From JAVBLV01 sp031553195 (GTDB lineage: Bacteria; Bacteroidota; Bacteroidia; Bacteroidales; P3), in assembly GCA_031553195.1 (NCBI GenBank), contig JAVBLV010000026.1, positions 11,570 through 75,569 on the forward strand: a stretch of DNA of 64,000 nucleotides, written 5' to 3'. Under the pieces are notes generated by a model, which did no database searches, was not told the origin of the DNA, and saw nothing but the letters and a program-made list of their open reading frames with translations. This document shows, in pieces, positions 46,085 to 54,036 of this stretch. The number at the start of each line of letters is the position of its first letter. Position 1 is the first letter of the stretch. The position numbers and the translations under genes are program-made.

Positions 46085-46375
46085 TTACACGCACCCGTCG
46101 GGTTTGGGTAATCCGGCTATGCGGCACGCGCCTCTGGCAGGTCCCAAAGGAAAAAGTTCGTAAATGTCTTTCAGTTTCAATCCTGTTTCTTTACAAATGG
46201 TGCGAATCATAGGCGCATTTCCTTTTTCTTCGAAATTGCTGCGGATAATACGCACGACAGCCCAATGCTGATCTGTCATGGTAATACCATCTTCTTGCGC
46301 TATTTGCATAGCTATTTCGTCGTTCCATATTTCGGGATTTGTCAAGAATCCGTCTCCGTCAAATTGTAAACTCAT
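46085..46375 (-). CDS. dsrC: DsrC sulfur-relay protein with both redox cysteines
   Basis: 96 residues. The C-terminal arm LFPLGPARGACRIAGLPKPD, then GCV, has C84 and the penultimate C95 eleven residues apart, the arrangement of genuine DsrC; TusE-type homologues keep only the last Cys. The N-terminal helix core has GFLTNPEIWNDEIAMQIAQEDGI. DsrC carries sulfur as a trisulfide bridging the two Cys and is reduced or oxidised by DsrMK. No sulfite reductase is nearby; the adjacent PLP enzyme is an alternative sulfur source. It is 28 bp after the Cys-rich small gene. Confidence 0.93.
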   Translation of the reverse strand: MSLQFDGDGFLTNPEIWNDEIAMQIAQEDGITMTDQHWAVVRIIRSNFEEKGNAPMIRTICKETGLKLKDIYELFPLGPARGACRIAGLPKPDGCV

Positions 46376-46403
46376 ATTAATTAATAATTTATTTTAATGA
46401 TAT

Positions 46404-46649
46404 TTATTCTTCTTCGCATTTATCCATTATTTCTTCAATAGTCATCTCCGAATCGGGGAGGATAAAATCGGGACAAAACCCCAATGCTTTCTTCGTTTGA
46501 AACCGTTTGCACTGGAAATAACCCTCGGCAGTATCCACGCAACAATAGGTTAACCTGTAAAACTGCTTTTTAGTATGTTCTTTTAAAAAATCTTCCTTTA
46601 TAAGCACCTGGCACCCTGGCGCATTGGGGCATTTTTCTGGAATATTCAT
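46404..46649 (-). CDS. Cys-rich 81-aa protein heading the dsrC operon
   Basis: 81 residues, seven Cys: EKCPNAPGCQVL, LTYCCVDTAEGYFQCKRF, LGFCPDFIL and DKCEEE. Some form a possible metal or Fe-S knuckle. There is no signal peptide or membrane segment. No family is recognised. A -7 promoter box (46685-46692) lies 36 bp before its ATG, so it is the first gene of the operon with dsrC next. It could be a metal-binding partner, a sulfur carrier or a sensor; all are inference from position and Cys content. Confidence 0.7.
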   Translation of the reverse strand: MNIPEKCPNAPGCQVLIKEDFLKEHTKKQFYRLTYCCVDTAEGYFQCKRFQTKKALGFCPDFILPDSEMTIEEIMDKCEEE

Positions 46650-46971
46650 ATTTTGATGTTCGATATAGAATCATTATTCATTCGCAAAGATATGTAATTT
46701 TAAGACAAAAAATGTAAGGATGGTACGGATTCTTTCACCGGAGAATGTATGTTACTCAATATGTGGCAATCTGTTTACAAGATTTTACGCGCCTATCCCG
46801 TTGAGAATGGAGAGTGTTTGGCCTTATTGAATAATTGAATTATCGAATCATTGAATAAAATGGTTATAGCTTAAGGCTTAAAGTTTAAGTTGATTCCTCA
46901 TTACTAACTACCCGTGTTTCGTCAATGATTTAATGTCGTAAATAATTTTATCTTTATCGAAAAAAGCCGCC
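46650..46971. other. Region upstream of the dsrC operon
   Basis: 322 bp without a gene. It holds the operon promoter, the second arm of the flanking inverted repeat (46800-46839) and a dispersed repeat (46826-46910) shared with 1480-1550. Confidence 0.6.
46685..46692 (-). promoter_or_regulatory. Predicted -7 box (TATCTTTG) of the dsrC operon
   Basis: Minus-strand TATCTTTG, 36 bp before the ATG of the Cys-rich protein. A TTTG lies 13 bp upstream, closer than the usual 19. Confidence 0.6.
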
Positions 46972-47652
46972 ATGATAAGATGTCATGTAACATTAACCGT
47001 CTCAGAGCGCGACTCCTTAGAGTTAATCGTAAGCAAAGGTTCTCACAAGAGCCAAAAAATAACTCAATGCCTTGATTCTTCGGATCAGTGTAAAAAACAG
47101 GTGGAGATAATTTTTAATGTTTCTATCATAATGGTAAGAATGTAATAGACTACATTGTGATCTTTCTTTTGCCTTGACGCAAAAGAAACAAAAAGTCAAG
47201 GCTGACGACAGATATGCTAAAAAATCATTTGTTGCGGCTAAACAAAATAACTCGCCCGTCAACACTGTTATTCCAACCCATAAATAACAAACGCTGTCAT
47301 GTTATTTTTCGGCAGGAGGCTTCGAACAGAATTTTGTTTTAACGCCTCCTCTAATGATTTTTCTTAACGCCATCTGTCGTAGGCCGTTATTCCCTTACTC
47401 ATCCTCTTTTGACTTTTGATATTTTCACTTAAATATTTTAGTTCTCCACCGGAATTTTACATTGATCCGATTCTTCTTGGTACGGATGAGAATCAAGAAA
47501 AAGAGAACCGTTCGACCAATGAAGTTCTCTCAAAGGTACTTCGAATCAGCATGAAAAAGATTGATCGAGTAAAGAAGCGTTTTGTGGAAGATGGTCTTGA
47601 GATTGCCTTGACGGGTCATCCCAAAGAGATAGAGTACGAAAAGAAATTGTGA
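46972..47652 (+). pseudogene. IS630-family transposase N-terminus, interrupted and truncated
   Basis: ATG at 46972 opens MIRCHVTLTVSERDSLELIV and continues SKGSHKSQKI, the IS630 N-terminus. It is split by the 388-bp element at 47082-47469 and resumes as ILLGTDENQEKENRSTNEVL and ISMKKIDRVKKRFVEDGLEI, the helix-turn-helix. It stops at 47652 without any DDE domain. Removing the insert and one target copy restores ALILLGTD at the junction, apart from one older frameshift. Confidence 0.8.
47082..47469 (-). mobile_element. GGATCA-type inverted-repeat element, copy 3, with 8-bp target duplication
   Basis: 388 bp. The left end ggatcagtgtaaaaaacagg and the right end (read from the minus strand) ggatcaatgtaaaattccgg are imperfect terminal inverted repeats, both running on to ggtggaga. 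The element is flanked by gattcttc at 47074-47081 and again at 47470-47477, a perfect 8-bp target-site duplication. It is non-coding and shares its core with copies 1 and 2 in the opposite orientation. Confidence 0.85.
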
Positions 47653-47670
47653 GAAGTTTGGTCTCTTTAT

Positions 47671-47700
47671 TAAAATAGCCCGCTCGTTTTGAGCAGGCTA
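47671..47700 (-). terminator. Rho-independent terminator of tRNA-Met
   Basis: On the minus strand tagcctgctc pairs with gagcgggcta (one G-T pair), followed by tttta. It begins 5 bp after the tRNA 3' end. Confidence 0.85.
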
Positions 47701-47705
47701 TATCG

Positions 47706-47779
47706 TAGCGAAGACGGGAGTTGAACCCGTGACCTCCGGGTTATGAATCCGACGCTCTAACCAACTGAGCTACCTCGCC
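47706..47779 (-). tRNA. tRNA-Met (anticodon CAT)
   Basis: 74 nt on the minus strand. Acceptor GGCGAGG with CTTCGCT, D stem GCTC/GAGC, anticodon loop TTCATAA, T arm ACGGG-TTCAACT-CCCGT. CAT may be elongator Met, initiator Met or lysidine-modified Ile2. The G1-T72 pair differs from the usual initiator C1-A72, so elongator Met or Ile2 is favoured. There is an A-C mispair at the base of the anticodon loop. Confidence 0.93.
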
Positions 47780-47934
47780 AAATGAAAGTGCAAAAGTATA
47801 AAATTAATTCCATTTTACAAAACATTATTCGCAATCAATTGTAGATTAATGCATTTATTTCATTTTGGTTATCAATAGATCAAATAAATAACAGAGTTCT
47901 AGCTATTTAATCTGATACAAAAATTTCTTTTGAA
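47780..47934. other. Intergenic, tRNA-Met upstream
   Basis: No gene is seen. It is AT-rich, and I found no clear TAnnTTTG box on the minus strand next to the tRNA. Confidence 0.3.
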
Positions 47935-48833
47935 GGGTGCATTTCAAAATGTCGCATTAAGCAACCAATTTACTTTTAGAGTTAACAATATCTATTACTT
48001 TACACCACTGTTGGTTCATATAAAGAGTTCTAAGCTTTAGCATATTTTTGGCTCCCTGTGTCGACCAATGTTGCCCGGAGTTATAAAACCAACCGCTTTT
48101 TCAGTTGTCCATAAGCATCCTATGAATCGGTCATTTTATCGACAAATTCGCTGCTGGAACCCAAATGACAAACATAGTGGGATTGTGATATCAGGCAATT
48201 GTCCATATTCGGATTCAGACAATCGGAACTTTTAAACATCCAACCTAATTTAACTTTATGCCATTGTTCTTCCTTGGTCAGTATCATTGAACCATCCACT
48301 TCTGCATATAAAACTTCTTCTTTTGCTGCCGGCGATAGCAACCGCTGGGTTGTAGCTTCTTCTACGTATTCGGATATGCAGTTCGTTACTCGAAATACTT
48401 GCGGCGACGATACAGATGTGTTCAAAAAATTTTCCAATATCTCATTACATTTTACATAACAATCCAATTGACCGGCATATGTAAAAAGTTCTTGTAAATA
48501 AGGACTTATGCAGAAATTGTTAATATCGACACTGAACGAATGACTCTTGGAAATACTTATATGTCCGAATTTGGTAAGCGTTTCTTTTTACGCCTATCGT
48601 TAGATAGGCTGCTGATATTACTTTCAAATACAACTCGCCCCAAATCCTGCCATAGGTGGACAAATTTCTTTTCGTAATTGTAAAAACTGTCTTTTTCGGT
48701 TTCATTCAACGCATGAATCTCTTCATAGCGTTCAGATACTAAACGGAGAAATTCTTCTTTTGTCATGGCTTATAGGTTTTTTGTTGCTCAAATTTACAAC
48801 TTTTTTTGCTCTGCGACATTTTGAAATGCACCC
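47935..48833 (-). mobile_element. Decayed 899-bp insertion sequence with intact 22-bp ends
   Basis: The left end gggtgcatttcaaaatgtcg(ca) and the right end (tg)cgacattttgaaatgcaccc are perfect inverted repeats. A broken transposase lies between them. Flanks show no clear target duplication. The total length is shorter than a working element would need, consistent with an internal deletion. Confidence 0.85.
47957..48766 (-). pseudogene. Transposase pseudogene of the decayed insertion sequence
   Basis: It starts MTKEEFLRLVSERYEEIHAL, then FYNYEKKFVHLWQDLGRVVFES. After a frameshift near 48560 it resumes as FGHISISKSHSFSVDINNF and QLDCYVKCNEILENFLN. VYAEVDGSMILTKEEQW-type text (YAEVDGSMILTKEE) gives the first catalytic Asp region, then KLGWMFKSSDC. 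A stop at 48120 and a large deletion follow, and a C-terminal piece (GQHWSTQGAKNMLKLRTLYM) is recognisable near 47957-48060. It resembles a Bacteroidota transposase group of ISLre2/ISKra4 kind; the family is not settled. Confidence 0.75.
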
Positions 48834-48880
48834 GATTTGGAATTTTGAATGGGTAATTTCCAAGTATTCAACATTTTTTA

Positions 48881-48888
48881 TACCTTTG
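48881..48888 (+). promoter_or_regulatory. Predicted -7 box (TACCTTTG) for corA
   Basis: TACCTTTG, 77 bp before the corA ATG. Leader about 70 nt. Confidence 0.55.
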
Positions 48889-48965
48889 CAAAATTAAAAT
48901 TCAGAAATAGAATGTAAAATTTAAGATCTATATTTGTCAATATTAAAAGGACGGGAGGGAAGCCT

Positions 48966-49880
48966 ATGATAGAAACAATTCAACAAGAGAATTTAAAATG
49001 GCATCATATACTGAACCCAACCGAGGATGACTTTCAGTTTTTGTTGGAAACTTATAAATTTCACCCATTAGATATTGAAGATTGCAGGAGTTTAAACCAA
49101 CGTCCCAAAATTGACGAGTATGATAATTATTACTTCCTTATTCTACATTTTCCGTATTTCGACAAAGCGAATAAATTTGTTCGCATCAAAGAGGTAAAAA
49201 TCTTTTGGGGAAAGGATTTTATTATTACGATTGGGAAATCGCATTGGATTGTAAAAAATCTTTTTCAAAAAGTAAAAGAAGATTTGGCAAAAAATCCCAA
49301 AGAGACAAACAAAATACTCTGTTCGAGCGACTTTTTGTTGTACAATATATTAGACCGCCTTATGGTTGAAACATATTCCCTGATTTTACGAATTGGAGCG
49401 GAAGTGGATTTGATCAATTATGATATTTTTAATCGCAAAGCGAAAAAGATCATTGAATTAATTTCTATTACGAGGCGAAATATCATCATGTTAAATACAA
49501 CTTTTAAGGCTCAATTACGAGTATTTCATAAATTCGAATCAGGAGGCATTAAAGGGTATATGGAGGATATGGAAGATTATTGGGGAAATATTCTCGACCA
49601 ATACCAGAAGATGTTCGACTTGATCGAGGATTATGGAGAATTAATCGAAGGTCTCTCCAAAACATTTGATTCATTGCAGGCAAATATTACAAATGATACG
49701 ATGAAGGTGCTTACATACTTTTCTACTATTATGCTTCCTCTAACCGTTATTACGGGAATGTATGGGATGAATATTGAATTGCCTTTTCAGGCAAACCGGT
49801 TTGCCTTCCTTTTTCTGTTTCTTTTTATGGCGCTTGTAACTGTCGTCTTACTCGTTTTTTTCAAGTTAAGGCAAAAATAA
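48966..49880 (+). CDS. corA: CorA-family Mg2+/Co2+ transporter
   Basis: 304 residues. A long cytoplasmic N-terminal funnel domain with helical stalk, then two C-terminal membrane helices. The selectivity motif YGMN sits in TVITGMYGMNIELPF between TM1 (VLTYFSTIMLPLTVITGM) and TM2 (AFLFLFLFMALVTVVLLVFF), followed by basic KLRQK. It is a pentameric divalent-cation channel of the inner membrane. No operon partner. The gene follows the decayed insertion sequence. Confidence 0.93.
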   Translation: MIETIQQENLKWHHILNPTEDDFQFLLETYKFHPLDIEDCRSLNQRPKIDEYDNYYFLILHFPYFDKANKFVRIKEVKIFWGKDFIITIGKSHWIVKNLFQKVKEDLAKNPKETNKILCSSDFLLYNILDRLMVETYSLILRIGAEVDLINYDIFNRKAKKIIELISITRRNIIMLNTTFKAQLRVFHKFESGGIKGYMEDMEDYWGNILDQYQKMFDLIEDYGELIEGLSKTFDSLQANITNDTMKVLTYFSTIMLPLTVITGMYGMNIELPFQANRFAFLFLFLFMALVTVVLLVFFKLRQK

Positions 49881-50297
49881 CTAACGAATTTTTTTAATCA
49901 CTCCCTATCCTGCATATTTTTCAATGGCAAGGCAGCTAATAATCAAACAGAAAAAATCGAAAATGTATTTTTAGTCCTTCCTGAGAGGTTGTTTAAAAAT
50001 TTTTCTATGAAGTATTTTGAGTCTTAAAATGCTCTTTTTTGTCGGAATTTTTACCAAATAGCGCTACTATTCTTGAAAAGTCCCGCCTGCAAAATCGCTA
50101 TTTTTATCTCTCAAAATCTTTTCCATAAAAATTTAAACAACCTCTGATATTTTTTATTATTTTCTGCAAGGTTTTATCTTGCAAAGACCGATTTTTTGCA
50201 GAAAAATCCCGTCAACCCGATACTTATTATTGATTAATCAGGATGGTAAAATCATAATAAAAGAAACGAGCGCTCCCTCATAAAAAAAGGCAAAATT
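49881..50297. other. 417-bp intergenic region with MITE copy B
   Basis: It contains the 162-bp MITE (49984-50145). An AT-rich inverted repeat ttttctgcaa/ttgcagaaaa lies at about 50159-50206. No gene is supported. Confidence 0.5.
49984..50145 (+). mobile_element. 162-bp AGAGGTTGT-type MITE, copy B
   Basis: Ends AGAGGTTGTTTAAAAATTTT and aaaatttaaacaacctct are inverted repeats. Same length as copies A and C and near-identical inside. No coding capacity. Confidence 0.8.
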
Positions 50298-50591
50298 CTA
50301 CATTCCCCCTTCTATACTCCACACAAAAGCTCGTGTTCCTTGTTCCTCTGTTTTTTCATTTAGTTTTTTCAAAGCTTCTAATAGAGAAGGGACTTTTTCA
50401 TCTTCAATAATTGTGAGAATAGCAGAATTCAAGGAAGGCCAGGTATGAGACCCAAAATGAGGCTCTCCATTTACGCTTCCTCTTCCGTGTAAGGTTTCCC
50501 ATTTGGTAAATCCACGAATATGAAGATAGGATAAGATCATATCTATTCTTTCCGTAAGAGCTTGATTATATGATATAAAAACTGCTTTCAT
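50298..50591 (-). CDS. PG0541-type transporter-associated protein (PII-like fold)
   Basis: 97 residues. MKAVFISYNQALTERIDMILSYLHIRGFTKWETLHGRGSVNG...HTWPSLNSAILTIIEDEKVPSLLEALKKLNEKT fits a ferredoxin-like PII-related small protein; relatives in Bacteroidota sit beside RND pumps. It lacks the canonical PII T-loop uridylylation Tyr. It ends the minus-strand efflux operon, 128 bp after the RND gene. Possibly a ligand-sensing regulator of pump assembly; the function is not established. Confidence 0.8.
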   Translation of the reverse strand: MKAVFISYNQALTERIDMILSYLHIRGFTKWETLHGRGSVNGEPHFGSHTWPSLNSAILTIIEDEKVPSLLEALKKLNEKTEEQGTRAFVWSIEGGM

Positions 50592-50719
50592 CTTGAGTGT
50601 TTAGATTATTCATTAAGTATTAGATCAAAAATAACTATTATATCTTTGAATTTGTGAGAATCGAAGGATTGAATGATTTCATAACCCTTCGATTCTCAAC
50701 CTTTATTAGGTAAGTAAAA

Positions 50720-53700
50720 TTACTTGATTTCTTCCGCTAATTGTTCGCCTGAAATTTCTCTCATCATTCGTCTTTGTTTTCTACGTTGTCTTTTTAATCC
50801 GGCCGCCCCAAAAACAGTATATACTATTGGAACTATAATCAATGTAAGAACCGTTGAAAACGTTAATCCGCCGATAATAGCAATTCCCATGGGTTTCCAA
50901 ATGGCAGAACCTTCTCCGCTGCCGGCGGCTAATGGAAGCATCCCTAAAATAGTCGTCAATGTTGTCATCAATACCGGACGCAAACGAGATTTACCGGCGG
51001 CAATAACCGCCTGGCGTACCGACATGCCTCGTTCCCGTAAAAGGTTGGTAAAGTCTACCATCACAATACCATTCTTTACTACAATACCCACCAGCATTAT
51101 GGCTCCGATAAGAGCTATTAAACTCAAGGGAGTGTTGGTAATAAATAACGCCAGAAATACGCCTGTAAAAGCAAATGGGAGGGACATCATGATAATGAAT
51201 GGCATACGCAACGACTCGAATTGAGTAGCCATTACGATATAAACCAATACAATAATCAATATCAATAATACAAACATATCCCCAAAGGATTCCGCTTGAT
51301 CTTTTGCCGCTCCGCCTATCGAAACAGAAACATTTTGCGGCATATCCACTTTCTTCAATTCAGCGTTAATTCCTTTTACTACATCTCCAAGAGCCGCGCC
51401 ATACATTCCTGTTTGTACTTTGATTACCCGTTGACGGTTTTCATGTTCGATTGTCGGCGGGCTGAACCTTTCCACCACTTTACCCATATCGGATACGCGT
51501 ACAGGTTGTTGTTTATTTGTATAAAGCGTGATATTTTCTATGTTTTCGATTGATTTACGGAAAGGTTCATCATAACGTACTACCACATCATATTCATCGC
51601 CTTCTTCACGGTATTTTGTAGCCGTAAGTCCATTAATACGATTCCGTACAAATGAAGAGGCCGCGGTCATACTTATTCCGTAATACGATAATTTTTCACG
51701 ATCGAATTCAACGCGGTATTCAGGTTGCATGGGATCGCGGCTAAGTACTACGTCGCGGGTGCCAGGCACATTTTTACGGATACTGTCGGCAATTCTTTCT
51801 GCAAAAGCTCCTGTTACATTAAAATCATATCCGAATATCAAAACATCCACTGTGTTGCCGCCGCCCATCATTCCTCCTCCCTGATTTCCTCCGGGAGTTA
51901 CCGTGTATTTTACGATTTCGGGAAACTGAGTAAAATCTTTTCTCATTAAATCTCCCATCTCAAAAATATCACGTTTCCGTTGGGCTAGTTTTGAGAAACG
52001 CAGGGAATAGTTAATAACATGCGTGCCTGATTTTTGAAAAGCAGCCCAAATATTACTTCCGTCTGCGGCGCCACAAGTTGCGGAAAGAATTTCCATCTCC
52101 GGATAATTCTTTTTCAACATTTCCTGAATCCTTTTCGACACCTCTTTTGTTACTTCGAAATTGGTTCCTTGTTGCAATTCGATTGTAGCTGAAATTTGCT
52201 CATTATCCGGTTGCGGCATAAATTCGCTGGGGACCCGGGTTACCAAAAATATACTAAAAATAAAAATCAACAAACAAGTGATTATCAAAAAAGTACGATG
52301 ATGCACCGCCCATGTCAACCCTTTTGCGTAAACATTATCCAATTTATCCAAAAAACGGTCTATGGGTTTGAAAACAATTCCAAGTCCTTTATAAGAATGC
52401 ACCCTTTGCGCATTCAGCAATTTTGCAGAAAGCATGGGCGTAAGCGTAACGGCTGCAATAGTCGATACGGCGATTACAATAGATACAATCCAGCCAAAAG
52501 GCTTAAACAAAATTCCGGCCATACCGCCCACCATAGAAAGAGGTAAGAACACGGCAATTACAACAAGCGAAGTAGCAATAACGGCCAACCAAACTTCATT
52601 AGTTCCGTAAACTGCCGACTCGCGTGGAGAACTACCCCGCTCAAGATGTTTGGTAATGTTCTCTAACACCACAATTGCATCGTCCACAACCATCCCGATG
52701 GCAATGGAAAGAGAACTCAAGGTAATAATATTTAAAGAACCTCCTGTGAGGTACATGTAAATAAATGACGTGATCAACGAAACAGGAATGGTAAGGCATA
52801 TAATAAATGTAGCCCGCCAGCGTCCTAAAAAGAAAAGTACGACTAAAATTACAAACAGGAATGCATACATTACTGTTTCGGACAAACTGTTGATACTATC
52901 CTGAATAAATGTTGAAGTATCGTTTATTACCTCTATTTTTATATCCGGCGGCAATTGGCTCTGTAATTCCTCTACCGCTTTTTTTACACTTTTGGCAATG
53001 GCTACGGTATTCGCTCCCGACTGCTTTTGAACGACCACGTTAACAGCTCTTTTTCCATTAGTTAAAACTTGTTGCGTTTCTTTCTTAATGGTATCTTTTA
53101 CAGTAGCAACATCCGAAAGGTAAACGATTTTTCCTCCGAAACTGCTTACCGCTACATTTTTTATGAAATCGCTCTGTGCAAATTCGCCCTCAATACGTAA
53201 CGAAAACGCTTCAGATCCGATGTCGATGGATCCTGCCGGCATATTTAAATTCTCTGCGGCAATGGCTTGACCTATTCCTTCAACAGTTAAATGATAGGCA
53301 TCCATTTTTATAGGGTCAAGGTTTACTTGCACTTCTCGGGTAGGCGCTCCGCTAATAGTTACAGCGCCCACGCCGTCGATACGGTTTAATGGATTTACAA
53401 TTTTTTCGTCCAATATTTTTTTAATGGCCGGATAACTCTCTTCGGCAGTTGCCGAGAGGAAGAGCACCGGAATCATGCTTGAGCTAAACTTGAATATAGC
53501 CGGTTTTTCGGCATCTTCCGGTAAAAGAGGTTCCACACGCCCCATTGCATCCCGAATATCATTAGATGCTTCATCGAGGTTAGTTCCCCACTCAAATTCC
53601 ACCGAAATAAGCGAAAAATTATCGTATGATTTTGAAGTAAGTTTTTTTAGCTTATTTACAGAATTCAAGTTATCTTCAAGAATTTTGGTAATATTGGTTT

Positions 53701-53878
53701 CAATATCGGCGGCGCTTGCTCCCGGATAACTCGTAAATACGCTAATAACAGGAAAGTCCATTTCCGGATATAAATCAATGGACAAATTTCGCAAAGAGAA
53801 CATCCCAAACACAATTACCCCAATAAAGATAATAATAGTAGAAATGGGTTTCTTTACTGATGCTTGATATATTTTCAT
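50720..53878 (-). CDS. RND-family inner-membrane efflux pump (AcrB-like)
   Basis: 1052 residues, full length. MKIYQASVKKPISTIIIFIGVIVFGMF is TM1. Porter repeats include YPEMDFPVISVFTSYPGASAADIE. TM4 carries ALSIAIGMVVDDAIVVLENI, with the two proton-relay Asp. The second half has IALIGAIMLVGIVVKNGIVMVDF; the Lys/Asn there is normal for the family. A Met/Gly-rich insertion (GGNQGGGMMGGGNTVDV) is seen around residue 665. It exports hydrophobic drugs, bile acids or similar using proton motive force. It is transcribed after its adaptor gene. Confidence 0.95.
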   Translation of the reverse strand: MKIYQASVKKPISTIIIFIGVIVFGMFSLRNLSIDLYPEMDFPVISVFTSYPGASAADIETNITKILEDNLNSVNKLKKLTSKSYDNFSLISVEFEWGTNLDEASNDIRDAMGRVEPLLPEDAEKPAIFKFSSSMIPVLFLSATAEESYPAIKKILDEKIVNPLNRIDGVGAVTISGAPTREVQVNLDPIKMDAYHLTVEGIGQAIAAENLNMPAGSIDIGSEAFSLRIEGEFAQSDFIKNVAVSSFGGKIVYLSDVATVKDTIKKETQQVLTNGKRAVNVVVQKQSGANTVAIAKSVKKAVEELQSQLPPDIKIEVINDTSTFIQDSINSLSETVMYAFLFVILVVLFFLGRWRATFIICLTIPVSLITSFIYMYLTGGSLNIITLSSLSIAIGMVVDDAIVVLENITKHLERGSSPRESAVYGTNEVWLAVIATSLVVIAVFLPLSMVGGMAGILFKPFGWIVSIVIAVSTIAAVTLTPMLSAKLLNAQRVHSYKGLGIVFKPIDRFLDKLDNVYAKGLTWAVHHRTFLIITCLLIFIFSIFLVTRVPSEFMPQPDNEQISATIELQQGTNFEVTKEVSKRIQEMLKKNYPEMEILSATCGAADGSNIWAAFQKSGTHVINYSLRFSKLAQRKRDIFEMGDLMRKDFTQFPEIVKYTVTPGGNQGGGMMGGGNTVDVLIFGYDFNVTGAFAERIADSIRKNVPGTRDVVLSRDPMQPEYRVEFDREKLSYYGISMTAASSFVRNRINGLTATKYREEGDEYDVVVRYDEPFRKSIENIENITLYTNKQQPVRVSDMGKVVERFSPPTIEHENRQRVIKVQTGMYGAALGDVVKGINAELKKVDMPQNVSVSIGGAAKDQAESFGDMFVLLILIIVLVYIVMATQFESLRMPFIIMMSLPFAFTGVFLALFITNTPLSLIALIGAIMLVGIVVKNGIVMVDFTNLLRERGMSVRQAVIAAGKSRLRPVLMTTLTTILGMLPLAAGSGEGSAIWKPMGIAIIGGLTFSTVLTLIIVPIVYTVFGAAGLKRQRRKQRRMMREISGEQLAEEIK

Positions 53879-54036
53879 AAAAAATTTTCTTTATAGGCCC
53901 CAGCCCCCTAAATCCAACGAAGGGTAACTTTCTCAACATCAATAAGGTGCGAGGGATGTCTTAATCTTATTAATTTCCTTTATTCATATATGATTTTGTA
54001 GCCTAAATTTGTTCTTTAGGTGAAACTAAAGAGCTA

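Noticed and set aside
46085..46375. Calling the small sulfur protein TusE
   Set aside because: The second Cys eleven residues before the penultimate one is present, which is the DsrC arrangement.
50724..51224. 166-codon plus ORF inside the RND gene
   Set aside because: Shadow frame on the opposite strand of a full-length RND pump.
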